The translations under genes were made by a program, and so were the position numbers. Shown one piece after another: positions 53,044 through 61,558 of a stretch of DNA of 64,000 nucleotides. Position 1 is the first letter of the stretch. Every line of letters begins with the position of its first letter. Source of the DNA: Propioniciclava flava. GTDB lineage: Bacteria; Actinomycetota; Actinomycetes; Propionibacteriales; Propionibacteriaceae. Where the stretch lies: the NCBI RefSeq assembly GCF_004126535.1, contig NZ_PPCV01000003.1, positions 338,187 through 402,186 of the forward strand, read 5' to 3'. The notes under the pieces are model-generated. The model was given only the letters and a program-made list of their open reading frames with translations. It was not told the DNA's origin and did not search any database.

Positions 53044-53793
53044 TTAGCGGAGCGCTGTGAGAAGGTCGATTGCGAGTTTCTGGAGTTCTTCGAGGCCTGG
53101 CTTTGCCTCGCTGCCAACGAGGTTGATGTTGCCGTGATGCGGCGTTTCAACAAGGCACATGATTCCGTCGAAGGCTTTGCCGCAGACGATGGCATTGTCT
53201 GCCACGAAGACGGGGTCGCTGAGTATCTCGGCTGACTCCTGCGCGGTGGATTCTACGCTGGTTGCCAGCACAATGTAGTTGTCGTTTGGGCGATCGAAGA
53301 AGCCCTGTCGTTCGCTGACGGGGGTGTATCCCCAGCCGCCGATGGCGGTCGGCAGCGTCTCCATGAGGGGCACCGCGTCAGCGAGTGGCTCCCGTGTCGA
53401 ATGGGGTGAGAGCGTAGATGATGCGCCTGGCGCTGGCGAGGTGGGCGTCGGTGGCTGCGAGATGAAGTAGGCGCTCACGCCGATGATGAGCGCCAGCACG
53501 GGGAGGCCGATGAATAGAGGCAACATCCACCCGGAGGGTTTCTTACCCGGCGGTGGTGCTGGCGGGTAGCCGTACTGCCCGGGTGCGTAGCCATGAGGTG
53601 CTGGTGCGTAGCCATGAGGTGCTGGTGGGTAGCCCTGAGGTCCGGACGGATAACCCTGTGGTGCCGGTGGATAACCCTGAGGCCCGGGTGGGTTGCCATG
53701 GGGCTGGGGTGAGCCATGCGGGCCGGGTGGATAGCCGTGCGGCGGGGGCGGGGTGCCATGAGGAGAACCGGCCCCCCAGTTTGCGTTGTTCAT
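53044..53793 (-). CDS. Membrane-anchored protein with Pro/Gly/Tyr-rich repeat N-terminus
   Basis: The protein has 249 residues from the ATG at 53793 (MNNANWGAGSPHGTPPPPHG). Residues 10-80 are a low-complexity cytoplasmic region of PxGYPPxP-type units. One transmembrane span follows (MLPLFIGLPVLALIIGVSAYFI) and then an extracytoplasmic domain of about 140 residues with two cysteines (AIVCGKAFDGIMCLVE) that may form a disulphide. Such proline-rich heads on one-span proteins are common in actinobacteria; the function is unknown. It converges with the GNAT gene. Confidence 0.8.
   Translation of the reverse strand: MNNANWGAGSPHGTPPPPHGYPPGPHGSPQPHGNPPGPQGYPPAPQGYPSGPQGYPPAPHGYAPAPHGYAPGQYGYPPAPPPGKKPSGWMLPLFIGLPVLALIIGVSAYFISQPPTPTSPAPGASSTLSPHSTREPLADAVPLMETLPTAIGGWGYTPVSERQGFFDRPNDNYIVLATSVESTAQESAEILSDPVFVADNAIVCGKAFDGIMCLVETPHHGNINLVGSEAKPGLEELQKLAIDLLTALR
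53565..53760 (-). repeat. Coding repeats for the PxGY-rich segment
   Basis: Near-identical 24- to 30-base units on the minus strand encode HGYAPAP and GYPPAP motifs. Two units around 53585-53630 are almost exact copies. Such repeats change length easily by slippage. Confidence 0.7.
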
Positions 53794-53874
53794 GGCTCGT
53801 CCTTTCCGATGCCGCCGCCTCACCCCATTGTGCCTGATCGGCCGCCCAGGCCCTAAGACCCTCCAGGGGTGTCT

Positions 53875-54366
53875 TCAGTTGTCGAGGCGGGTGGTGTTCC
53901 TCAGTGGGGGCAGGCTCGACCAGGGGAACGCGATCCACTCGTCGGTGCGCTTCCACACGTAGTCACAGGCGATCAGTGAGCGCGGCTTCTCGTACAGGAC
54001 CGCCGTGCGGGATTCGCTGGCGTGCTCGTCGCAGAAGTTCCGCACCGAGCGGAGGGTCTCGCCGGTGTCGGCGACATCGTCAATGATCAAGACGCTGCGG
54101 CCATCGAGATAGTTCGTGGCGGGCAGCGGCGGCAGGAACACCGGCGCGGGCAGGCGCTCATCGACGCCGGTGTAGAACTCGACGTTGATGATGTGGATGT
54201 TCTTCTGATCCAAGGCGTAGGCGATGGCCCCCGCAGGCAACAGGCCCCCGCGTGTGATGGACAGCATCACGTCCGGCTCGTAACCCGAATCGACGATCTG
54301 CTGCGCGAGTTCGCGCGTCGCCTCTCCGAATCGTTCCCACGTCAAGATTTCGCGCACCTCACCCAT
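53875..54366 (-). CDS. Phosphoribosyltransferase (purine type)
   Basis: This 163-residue protein has the PRPP-binding motif VLIIDDVADTGETL near 92-105 and an early ITRGGLLPAG loop. The short hood fits xanthine/guanine/hypoxanthine phosphoribosyltransferases, which salvage purine bases with PRPP in the cytosol. The exact base cannot be told from sequence. It is a stand-alone minus-strand gene. Confidence 0.88.
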   Translation of the reverse strand: MGEVREILTWERFGEATRELAQQIVDSGYEPDVMLSITRGGLLPAGAIAYALDQKNIHIINVEFYTGVDERLPAPVFLPPLPATNYLDGRSVLIIDDVADTGETLRSVRNFCDEHASESRTAVLYEKPRSLIACDYVWKRTDEWIAFPWSSLPPLRNTTRLDN

Positions 54367-54420
54367 GACGCCATTCTGACAGGCCCGAGGGGGACCGTCA
54401 GCGTCTCTCGGGTGGGTCGG

Positions 54421-55320
54421 TCAGGTCGCGTCGGGGCTGTCGGTGCTGGCGCGGGAACGCGACCGCAAGGCAAAACTGCCACCGGCCACCGCGACGCCGA
54501 CCAGCATGATCGCCGCCCCGATCAACTCGCCCGCTGAGGGAACCTCGTTCATCACCAGCCAGGCCGAAGCGATCCCGACGACCGGAACGAGCAAAATGTA
54601 GGGCACCACCGACGTCGCCGGATGCCGGGCCAGCAAGCTGTTGAAGATCGTGTACCCGATCAGGGACGCCGCGATCACCGTGTACGCGGTGCCCAGCACG
54701 GCCGTCCACCCGAACCCGGCAAAGCCGCGCGCCAACGCGGCCGGGCCGTCCAGCACCAGACTCAACGCGAGTGCGGGCAGCGGCACCACGATGCCCGACC
54801 ACACCACCATCGACAGCCCCGAGGCCACCTTCGCTTGGCGGACCAGCACATTGCCGATCGCCCACGCGGCCGCGGCGGCCAGCGTGACAAACAGGGGGAT
54901 CACGGGGGCCTGCATCCCGTGAGCCACCGCGATGATCGCCAACCCCACCGTCCCGATGAGGACGCCGACCAGTTGTTCGCTACGCGGACGCTCACGCAGG
55001 CCCACCCAGGCGAGCAGGACGGTGAACAGCACCTGGGCCTGGAGCACCAGCGACGCCATTCCGGCGGGCATCCCGAGCGAGATCGCGAGGTACAGCAGGC
55101 TGAACTGCCCCAAACTCATGAACGCGCCAATCAGCAAGATGGTGCGCCAGGCAGCGTCCGGCTTCGGGACGAAGAAGATGGCCGGGAACACCACGAACAC
55201 GAACCGGATGGCGACGAACATCAGCGGCGGCAGGTCAGCCATGCCGAGGTCGATGGCGATGAAGTTGAGACCCCACAAGACGGCAACGAGCACAGCGAGG
55301 AGACGATCACGAACGGGCAC
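54421..55320 (-). CDS. EamA/DMT family transporter
   Basis: I choose the GTG at 55320 (VPVRDRLLAVLVAVLWGLNFIA), which starts just before the first span; an ATG at 55368 is possible. The 299-residue product has ten hydrophobic spans in two EamA repeats (VAVLWGLNFIAIDLGMADLPPLMFVAIRF and AAAAAWAIGNVLVRQAKVASGLSMVVW). It is a metabolite or amino-acid exporter of the O-acetylserine/cysteine exporter type. The substrate is unknown. Confidence 0.88.
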   Translation of the reverse strand: MPVRDRLLAVLVAVLWGLNFIAIDLGMADLPPLMFVAIRFVFVVFPAIFFVPKPDAAWRTILLIGAFMSLGQFSLLYLAISLGMPAGMASLVLQAQVLFTVLLAWVGLRERPRSEQLVGVLIGTVGLAIIAVAHGMQAPVIPLFVTLAAAAAWAIGNVLVRQAKVASGLSMVVWSGIVVPLPALALSLVLDGPAALARGFAGFGWTAVLGTAYTVIAASLIGYTIFNSLLARHPATSVVPYILLVPVVGIASAWLVMNEVPSAGELIGAAIMLVGVAVAGGSFALRSRSRASTDSPDAT

Positions 55321-55564
55321 CCGCCCAGCGTCGCATGCTGCACCCGTCACCCGGGCGGATGCCCACATGCGGCGTCCCCCGAAGAAGCAGCAGCGCTGTC
55401 GCCCACACGGCGAGCAGGCAACTGGGGACAACTCCGAGGGCACGGGGGAAGCGAGCCAGATACAGTCGAAGTGCTCGCTGGCTTTTCTGCCGCCACCCTC
55501 CGCGAGATCCACCGATCCAACCCCGATTGGGCGTGATTGTCGCGCCCCGGAGACTGCCGCTGTG

Positions 55565-56956
55565 ATGTCCGCTACCCGTTCCCTGACCGCAGGTCCGCCG
55601 TTGCGCGTGATCGTCGCCTTCACCTTCCCGCTGCTGATCGGCAACCTGTTCCAGCAGGTGTATCAGTTCACCGACGCCGCCGTCGTGGGCCGCATGGTCG
55701 GCGTGGACGCGCTCGCGGCCGTGGGGGCGTCCGGATCCCTGGTGTTCTTGCTGATCGGCTTCACCTTTGGCGCGTCAACCGGCCTGGGGATCCCGGTGGC
55801 ACGCGCCTTCGGTGCAGGAGACATGGGGGCGATGCGCCGCCATGTCGCGCTCGGCATCCTGATCTCGGTTGGCATCGCTGCCGCCATCACGACGGTCGGG
55901 ACCGTCTTCGCCGAGCCGATGCTCGTCGCCATGCAAACCCCCGCTGCGCTTATGGCCGACGCCACCGCCTTTCTGCGCGTCACCTTCTGGGCGGCACCGA
56001 TCACCATGGCGTTCAACTACCTTGCGGCCGTCATCCGCGCCCTCGGCGACTCGAGGACGCCGCTGATCTTCCTCATCGTGTCCTGCGTTCTCAACGTCAT
56101 CTTGGTCATGGTGTTCATCGGATCGTTCGGGCTCGGCGTGGGGGGTGCCGCGCTCGCGACAGCCCTCGCGCAGTGCACCTCCGTGATCGCCTGCCTGACG
56201 CTCATCGCCACCAAGATGCCCATCCTGCGGCTGACGCGCGCCGACTGGCGTGCCCTCCCCGGTGAACTGGGGGAGTCGGCGCGATCCGGCATGGCGATGG
56301 GGTTCCAGATGTCGGTGATCGCGATTGGCGCGATCGTCTTGCAGTACGCGATCAACGGGCTGGGAGCCGAGGCGGTCGCGGCCACGACGGCGTCCCTGCG
56401 GGTCGACCAGATCGCCGTCGCACCGCTGGCGTCCTTCGGCATGGCGTTGACGACCTTCGTCGCCCAAAACCGCGGCGCAGGGCACCTGGCCCGCATCCGC
56501 ACCGGAGTGTGGCAAGTGACCTTGCTCACGTGGGGAGTGGCGTTGCTGCTCGGCGGCCTCATCTTCGTGTTCGGTACCGCCGTGGTGCAGATCTTCATCG
56601 GGGACGCCGCCCCGCACGTCGTCGACTTGGCTCACCAATACCTGGTGATCAACGCCGCCCTCTACCCGATCCTGGCGAGCCTGTTCGTCCTGCGGAACGC
56701 GGTGCAAGGGCTCGGGTCGAGCATGGTCCCCACCCTCGCGGGGTTCATGGAACTGGTGTTCCGGGCCGCCGCAGGCCTCCTCCTGGTGGGCCCGCTCGGG
56801 TTCGTCGGCGTCGCGGTGGCGGCACCGCTGGCATGGATCGGGGCGCTCGTCCCGGTCGCCATCGCATGGTTCCGGTGGCGGACCCGGCTGCTGTGCGAGG
56901 AACGCGGCTGCACCGGGGTTCCTGCCGACGAACTCGGATCGCTCGCGACCGCTTGA
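55565..56956 (+). CDS. MATE family efflux transporter
   Basis: The protein has 463 residues from the ATG at 55565 (a GTG one codon upstream is possible). Twelve spans lie in two halves with the MATE signature FPLLIGNLFQQVYQFTDAAVVGRMVG and the mid-repeat QMSVIAIGAIVLQYAINGLG. It exports drugs or metabolites using Na+ or H+. It is a single gene, convergent with cobA. Confidence 0.92.
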   Translation: MSATRSLTAGPPLRVIVAFTFPLLIGNLFQQVYQFTDAAVVGRMVGVDALAAVGASGSLVFLLIGFTFGASTGLGIPVARAFGAGDMGAMRRHVALGILISVGIAAAITTVGTVFAEPMLVAMQTPAALMADATAFLRVTFWAAPITMAFNYLAAVIRALGDSRTPLIFLIVSCVLNVILVMVFIGSFGLGVGGAALATALAQCTSVIACLTLIATKMPILRLTRADWRALPGELGESARSGMAMGFQMSVIAIGAIVLQYAINGLGAEAVAATTASLRVDQIAVAPLASFGMALTTFVAQNRGAGHLARIRTGVWQVTLLTWGVALLLGGLIFVFGTAVVQIFIGDAAPHVVDLAHQYLVINAALYPILASLFVLRNAVQGLGSSMVPTLAGFMELVFRAAAGLLLVGPLGFVGVAVAAPLAWIGALVPVAIAWFRWRTRLLCEERGCTGVPADELGSLATA

Positions 56957-56961
56957 CGTCA

Positions 56962-56976
56962 GAGCCAGTTTGGCTC
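56962..56976. terminator. Short hairpin between convergent MATE and cobA genes
   Basis: GAGCCA-GTT-TGGCTC forms a perfect 6-bp stem that overlaps the cobA stop codon. There is no T tract, so terminator function is only possible. Confidence 0.35.
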
Positions 56977-57793
56977 AGGCAGGAGGCAGCGGCAGGTCGA
57001 GGGCGGTGACGGCGCCGATGATCGTCAGCGCGGGAGGTTGGACGCCGGACGCGGCAGCCTGGTCCGGCAGGGAACTCAGCGTCCCGCGCAGCACCGCCTG
57101 ACCGGGCAGTCCGGCGTTCGCGACCACGGCTGCCGGGGTCTGCGGATCCATGCCGCGGGCGATGAGCCCGGCGCTGATGCCGGGCAGTGCCTTGACCCCC
57201 ATGAGGATCACGATGGTGCCCCCGAAGTGGGCCAGCGCGTCCCAGTCGACGGTGGACGCCGGATGCTCGGGGCCCACATGGCCCGTGACGACGGTGAACT
57301 GCTGGGTGATTCCGCGGTGCGTGACCGGGATGCCGGCAAGCTCGGGCCCAGCAATGGAGGACGACACTCCGGGGATGACCCGCACCGGGATGCCCTGCTC
57401 CGCACAGGCGAGCCACTCTTCACTGCCCCGCCCGAACACGAACGGGTCGCCGCCCTTGAACCGGACGACATTTGCCCCGCTCAGCGCGTGCTCGACCAGC
57501 AACTCGTTGATGCGGTCCTGGCCGGTCTGGTGGCCGCGGGGGAACTTCGCGACGTCAATCAAGACGGCGTCGTCGCGGCACTCGTCCAGGCAGGACAGGG
57601 GCGCCAGATGGTCGTACAGCACGACGTCGGCCTCACGCAGAGCCCGCAGACCGCCGACGGTGAGCAGATCCGGGTCCCCGGGGCCGCCGCCGACCAGCAC
57701 GACGCTTCCCATGCGGTGATGCGGGGACGCCGCCGCGTCGGCGGTCTGGTCAGTGATCGTGGTGGATTGATCCGCCGGGACGTGATGCGCCAC
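56975..57793 (-). CDS. cobA: Uroporphyrinogen-III C-methyltransferase
   Basis: This is a 272-residue SUMT; the GTG at 57793 has GAGGAGG 5 bases upstream. Motifs: SVVLVGGGPGDPDLLTVGGLR (SAM-binding), VVRFKGGDPFVFGRGSEE (catalytic and substrate site) and VIPGVSSSIAGPELAGIPVTHRG, then GTIVILMGVKALPG. It methylates uroporphyrinogen III at C2 and C7 to precorrin-2, the branch to cobalamin and siroheme. A cobalamin riboswitch lies in its leader, so it should be shut off by B12. cbiB is transcribed divergently. Confidence 0.96.
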   Translation of the reverse strand: MAHHVPADQSTTITDQTADAAASPHHRMGSVVLVGGGPGDPDLLTVGGLRALREADVVLYDHLAPLSCLDECRDDAVLIDVAKFPRGHQTGQDRINELLVEHALSGANVVRFKGGDPFVFGRGSEEWLACAEQGIPVRVIPGVSSSIAGPELAGIPVTHRGITQQFTVVTGHVGPEHPASTVDWDALAHFGGTIVILMGVKALPGISAGLIARGMDPQTPAAVVANAGLPGQAVLRGTLSSLPDQAAASGVQPPALTIIGAVTALDLPLPPA

Positions 57794-57845
57794 CGGAGCC
57801 TCCTCAGGTTTCCTCGCCCGAATGCATGAGCCCAAACAGGGAGGG

Positions 57846-57945
57846 GTGAGTTCCTGACTCTCGGGCGATGAAACCCGATCACAGTGGCGGGACCGTCCCG
57901 GAATCGCATGCGCTCACCGGTGTTCCTCAGCTCATCTCTGCGGCC
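57846..57945 (-). promoter_or_regulatory. Cobalamin riboswitch upstream of cobA
   Basis: Read on the minus strand, the leader contains GAGGAACACCGGTGAG, then ATTCCGGGACGGTCCCGCC, then CCACTGTGAT and GAGAGTCAGGAACTC. These are the conserved blocks of the B12 aptamer (GCCACTG core and the distal GAGTCAG-type element) in the right order and spacing. It ends about 50 bases before the cobA GTG, so translation or transcription control of cobA by adenosylcobalamin is expected. Confidence 0.9.
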
Positions 57946-57998
57946 GTCAGTATGACACACTCGGCAGCGGGTCCACCGAGGAAGGAAGCACACTGATC

Positions 57999-58952
57999 AT
58001 GCTTGCCAGCGCCGCACGCGCCACCGGCATCCTCCTCGGTTGGTTCGCTGACCAAGCCCTCGGCGATCCGCGCCGCTGGCACCCGGTCGCCGGCTTTGGG
58101 ACGCTGGCCCTTGCCCTGGAGCGACGCCTCTACCGCGACGCCCGCCCCGCCGGGGTGCTCTACAGCGCCACCCTGGTGGGCGGCGCGGTCGCGCTTGGCG
58201 CGTCCGCGGAGGTGCTGGGACGCCGCCGCCCCGTCGTCCGGATGCTGCTGACCGCGGCAGCTACCTGGACGGTGCTCGGGGGGCGCTCGCTGGCCCGCGA
58301 AGCCGAGGCGATCGCCGACGCCCTGGACGCCGACGACCTGCCACGCGCCCAAAGCCGCGTCCGCAACCTGGTGAGCCGCGACCCGTCCGTCCTGGACGCC
58401 GATGGAGTCGCCCGGGCCACCGTGGAATCAGTCGCCGAGAACACCTCCGACGCTGTCGTCGCCCCCCTCCTGTGGGGTGCGGTCGCCGGGGTGCCGGGGC
58501 TGCTCGGCTACCGGGCCGCCAACACCCTCGATGCGATGGTCGGCTACCGCAACGAGCGCTATCGGCAGTTCGGGTGGGCGTCCGCCCGCCTCGACGACGT
58601 GCTCAACTGGGTACCCGCCCGGCTGGCCGGTGGCCTGGCCGTGCTCTGCGCGCCCCTCGTGGGCGGCGAGCGGTCACGTTCCTGGCGCGCGATCCGGGAA
58701 CAGGCGCCCGCTCACCCCAGCCCGAACGCCGGCGTGGTCGAGTCAGCGTTCGCGGGTGCGCTCGGCGTCCGGCTGGGTGGCCGCAACGTGTACGGCGGCG
58801 TCGTCGAGGATCGCGGCGAACTCGGCTACGGGGAACCCCCGCGTCCGGCCGACGTGGCGCGCACCAACCGCCTGGCGGCCGCCGTCTCGCTCGGGGCAGC
58901 CCTGACCAGCGCGGGCATCGCCGCAGTGATCGGGCGGGTCCGACGCCGGTAG
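57999..58952 (+). CDS. cobD: Adenosylcobinamide-phosphate synthase CbiB/CobD
   Basis: This 317-residue membrane protein carries the CbiB signatures ADQALGDPRRWHPVAGFG near the start, VAENTSDAVVAPLLWG and AANTLDAMVGYRNERY in the middle, and HPSPNAGVVESAFAGALGVRLGG near the end. It attaches aminopropanol phosphate to adenosylcobyric acid in the membrane, a late B12 step. It is divergent from cobA across the riboswitch region, so both genes serve the same pathway. Confidence 0.95.
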   Translation: MLASAARATGILLGWFADQALGDPRRWHPVAGFGTLALALERRLYRDARPAGVLYSATLVGGAVALGASAEVLGRRRPVVRMLLTAAATWTVLGGRSLAREAEAIADALDADDLPRAQSRVRNLVSRDPSVLDADGVARATVESVAENTSDAVVAPLLWGAVAGVPGLLGYRAANTLDAMVGYRNERYRQFGWASARLDDVLNWVPARLAGGLAVLCAPLVGGERSRSWRAIREQAPAHPSPNAGVVESAFAGALGVRLGGRNVYGGVVEDRGELGYGEPPRPADVARTNRLAAAVSLGAALTSAGIAAVIGRVRRR

Positions 58953-58959
58953 CGGCGCT

Positions 58960-59457
58960 CTAGAGGTGTTTCAGCATCCGCGTGTTGCCCAAGGTGTTGG
59001 GCTTCACGTGCGCGAGATCCAAAAATTCCGCGATGCCCTCGTCAGGGCTGCGGACCAGTTGGGCGTACACGTCGGGGGCGACGACATGCTCCCCGATCGG
59101 CTCGAACCCGAGGCGCCCGAAGAAGTTCACCTCGAAGGTGAGGCAGAACAGCCGTGACAGGCCGAGGTCGCGGGCACGACGCTCCAGTTCGCCGATGATC
59201 TTCGCACCGATGCCCTGCCCGCCGTGGTCGGGGCTGACGGCGACACTGCGGACCTCGCCGAGGTCCTCCCACATGACGTGGAGGGCGCCGCAGCCAACCA
59301 CCTCACCGTCGACCTCAGCGACAACGAACTCCTGCACGTTCTCGTAGAGGGCGACGGTCTCTTTGCCCAGCAGGATGCGGCGGTTCACGAACGGCGACAT
59401 CAGCGACCGCATCGCCGCGATGTCGGGGGTGCGCGCCGGACGAAGCAAGAAGGTCAC
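58960..59457 (-). CDS. Amino-acid N-acetyltransferase, ArgA-like GNAT
   Basis: This 165-residue GNAT matches the short ArgA type of actinobacteria: LLRPARTPDIAAMRSLMSPFVNRRILLGKE, the strand VAEVDGEVVGCGALHVMWEDLGEVRSVAV, the CoA loop GGQGIGAKIIGELERRA, and FEVNFFGRLGF. Such enzymes acetylate glutamate for arginine synthesis. The C-terminal MLKHL lies close to the convergent cobD stop. Confidence 0.88.
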   Translation of the reverse strand: MTFLLRPARTPDIAAMRSLMSPFVNRRILLGKETVALYENVQEFVVAEVDGEVVGCGALHVMWEDLGEVRSVAVSPDHGGQGIGAKIIGELERRARDLGLSRLFCLTFEVNFFGRLGFEPIGEHVVAPDVYAQLVRSPDEGIAEFLDLAHVKPNTLGNTRMLKHL

Positions 59458-59482
59458 CCGACCAGCCTAGGACGCCGGAGGG

Positions 59483-59636
59483 TCAGGGAGTCCCCATCAC
59501 CACGAACGCGGCGATCATCAGCCCTGCTCCGCCGAGCAGGCACACGACGGCGAGCACGGCCACGGCGAGGATCGCCACGCGTCCCACCCAGGACCGACGC
59601 GTCGGCTGCCCGTCCGGGGGCTGAGGGGGATGCTCA
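59483..59636 (-). CDS. Possible small one-span membrane protein, start frame disturbed
   Basis: A minus-strand frame ending at the TGA at 59483-59485 encodes a clear hydrophobic span, RVAILAVAVLAVVCLLGGAGLMIAAFVVM. Its only in-frame starts are internal GTGs. The ATG at 59636, which forms an ATGA overlap with the upstream GDPD-like gene, is one base out of frame, and a C5 run lies just after it. A one-base change there would give one frame beginning with a PxPP-rich head. It may be a real small gene with an indel, or expressed from GTG. Confidence 0.4.
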
Positions 59637-60494
59637 TGCCCGCAAACGCCGCAGTTCGTGCAGCAGCCACGGGTACTCGGTCTGGATGGCGTCCACGCCC
59701 AGTTCCAGCAGTTGCGACCACGCCGCAGAAGGGCTGTGGGCGAGGGCCTTCTCGTCGTCGAAGCCCGCGAACAAGGGGACGCCGGTGGTCAGCGTCTCGC
59801 TGTTGACCCAGATGAGCAGCGATTCGGCTCGCAGCGCGTCCACGACGTCCGGGTCGAACCATGCGCTGTCTTCGTCCAAGGCGATCAACTCGACACCGAC
59901 CAGGTTGATGCTCGGGTCGTGCAGGGGAAGCGCGTGGAGTTCCTCCTCGGTGGAGCAGATCGCCAACGTGGGGTACTTGACCTTGTGCGCTTTCAGTTTC
60001 CCCAGGGCGGAGAACTCCCAGGCGGGCACCTTGAGAAGGCACTGCTCGGTCATCTGCAGACCGTCGAGCACCTTCAACAGGGTGGGCCAACGCCACCAGG
60101 AACGATCCAGCGCGAACAAGACGTCCTTGCCACGAAAATCGCTCAGCACCGACGCCAGCCGTTCCACACGCGCCGGATGCCCGGGACGGTTGCGCTGCTG
60201 GTAGCTCAGCCCGGCGATGGTGGCCGCGGGCAGCGTCTGAATGTTCTCCTCGACGCCGAGCAACTCGGGTTCGGTGCCGTCGTGGAAGGCGTAGAAGACG
60301 TGGTCGGTGCTGCTGCTGACGTCGATCTTGACGGCGTCCGCGCCCGACAACAACGCGCCCCGCACAGCCATGGAGGTGTTGGGCGGGACAACGCCGACGG
60401 ACACCCCACCATGCGAGACGACCAGGGGGTGAGCCTGGGCGACGAGGCGATGGATCAAGGCATTCGTGGCAGCGTGAGGTGTGTCTCCAAGCAA
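59634..60494 (-). CDS. Glycerophosphodiester phosphodiesterase-like protein
   Basis: The start is TTG 60494, with AAGGAG 6 bases upstream; a longer frame has no ribosome binding site. The 286-residue TIM-barrel protein follows the GDPD layout: VVSHGGVSVGVVPPNTSMA in place of the usual AHRG...PENT, then VKIDVSSSTDHVFYAFHDGT in place of the LDV...V.HD strand, and a C-terminal LGVDAIQTEYPWLL. The first catalytic segment is HGG, not HRG, and PNT replaces ENT, so catalysis may be altered or lost. Confidence 0.75.
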   Translation of the reverse strand: MLGDTPHAATNALIHRLVAQAHPLVVSHGGVSVGVVPPNTSMAVRGALLSGADAVKIDVSSSTDHVFYAFHDGTEPELLGVEENIQTLPAATIAGLSYQQRNRPGHPARVERLASVLSDFRGKDVLFALDRSWWRWPTLLKVLDGLQMTEQCLLKVPAWEFSALGKLKAHKVKYPTLAICSTEEELHALPLHDPSINLVGVELIALDEDSAWFDPDVVDALRAESLLIWVNSETLTTGVPLFAGFDDEKALAHSPSAAWSQLLELGVDAIQTEYPWLLHELRRLRA

Positions 60495-60619
60495 CGTGGA
60501 CTCCTTGTCACGGGCATGCTTCGGTGGATGACGTGACCCGTCTAAGGTTACCCCGGATGCTGGCGCGACCTGCGGCAATGCCCGGAATGAGGGTGCTGGC
60601 CACCCATTAGCGTGGTGGC

Positions 60620-61558
60620 ATGCCGACGTTGACCGAGCGCGTCGAGGGAGCAATCTGGGGTCACCTGGTGGCCGATGCCCTCGGTGTCCCGTACGAGTTC
60701 CATCCGCCCGAGTCCGTGCCGACGCCGGTCGCGATGACCCCGCCGCCGGGGTTTCCTCGCGCCCATGCTGGGGTGCGGCCCGGGACCTGGTCCGATGACG
60801 GTGCGCAGATGCTCGCCCTGCTCGACTCGCTGCTGAGTCGCGGCCGGTTCGACGCCGACGACCTGGGGGGCCGGCTGCTGGCCTGGCTGGATCGCGGCGA
60901 GTACGCCGTCGACGGGATCGTGTTCGACGTAGGCATCCAGACCGCTGCCGCGCTCACACGCCTGCGTCAGGGCGTTCCGGCGCTGCGAGCGGGGGCCGCG
61001 GACGAGCAGTCCAACGGCAACGGATCCCTCATGCGGGTGCTCCCCTTGGGGCTGTGGCATCGCGGCACGGACGCCGACCTGTGCGCCGACGCCGCCGCGT
61101 CCTCACGGGTGACGCACGCACACTCCCGCTCGATCGCCTGCTGCCAGGTGTACAGCCTGTGGGTCCGGCGGTTGCGCGATGGCGCAGATGCCCGGGAAGG
61201 GTTCACCGACGCGGTGGCGGCCTTTCGTGAGGTGCTGGGGCCGCACGCCCCCGAGGTGCGAGAGTTCGACGCGCACGTGCTTCCTGTGGAGGGCGTCCCG
61301 CTCGGGGGCAGCGGCTACGTGGTCGACACGTTCCGGGCCGCCGTCCAGCTCACCTTCGCCGGGGGCAACTACGAGCAGGCGGTGCGGGCAGCGATCTCCC
61401 TCGGCCACGACACGGACACGACCGCATGTGTCGTCGGCGGTGTCGTGGGGCTGATCGGCGGCGTCCAGGAGGTGCCGCAAGCGTGGCGCGATGCCCTGCG
61501 CGGCGAGGAGCGTGCGCGTCGCCTGCTGGCGCGGCTGGAGGCGACGATCAGGGAATGA
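60620..61558 (+). CDS. ADP-ribosylglycohydrolase family protein
   Basis: This 312-residue protein has the DraG/ARH hallmarks: GAIWGHLVADALGVPYEF, the metal-binding TWSDDGAQM near 56, SNGNGSLMRVLPLGLW in the middle, and GHDTDTTACVVGGVVGLIGG near the end, which supplies the second set of Asp ligands. Members remove ADP-ribose from proteins, or act on related N-glycosidic bonds, with two divalent ions. It is a single gene; its stop overlaps that of the convergent membrane gene by 11 bp. Confidence 0.93.
   Translation: MPTLTERVEGAIWGHLVADALGVPYEFHPPESVPTPVAMTPPPGFPRAHAGVRPGTWSDDGAQMLALLDSLLSRGRFDADDLGGRLLAWLDRGEYAVDGIVFDVGIQTAAALTRLRQGVPALRAGAADEQSNGNGSLMRVLPLGLWHRGTDADLCADAAASSRVTHAHSRSIACCQVYSLWVRRLRDGADAREGFTDAVAAFREVLGPHAPEVREFDAHVLPVEGVPLGGSGYVVDTFRAAVQLTFAGGNYEQAVRAAISLGHDTDTTACVVGGVVGLIGGVQEVPQAWRDALRGEERARRLLARLEATIRE

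Noticed and set aside
53565..53760. CRISPR-like regular repeats
   Set aside because: The units are in-frame coding repeats (PxGY type) without unique spacers; no cas genes anywhere in the window.
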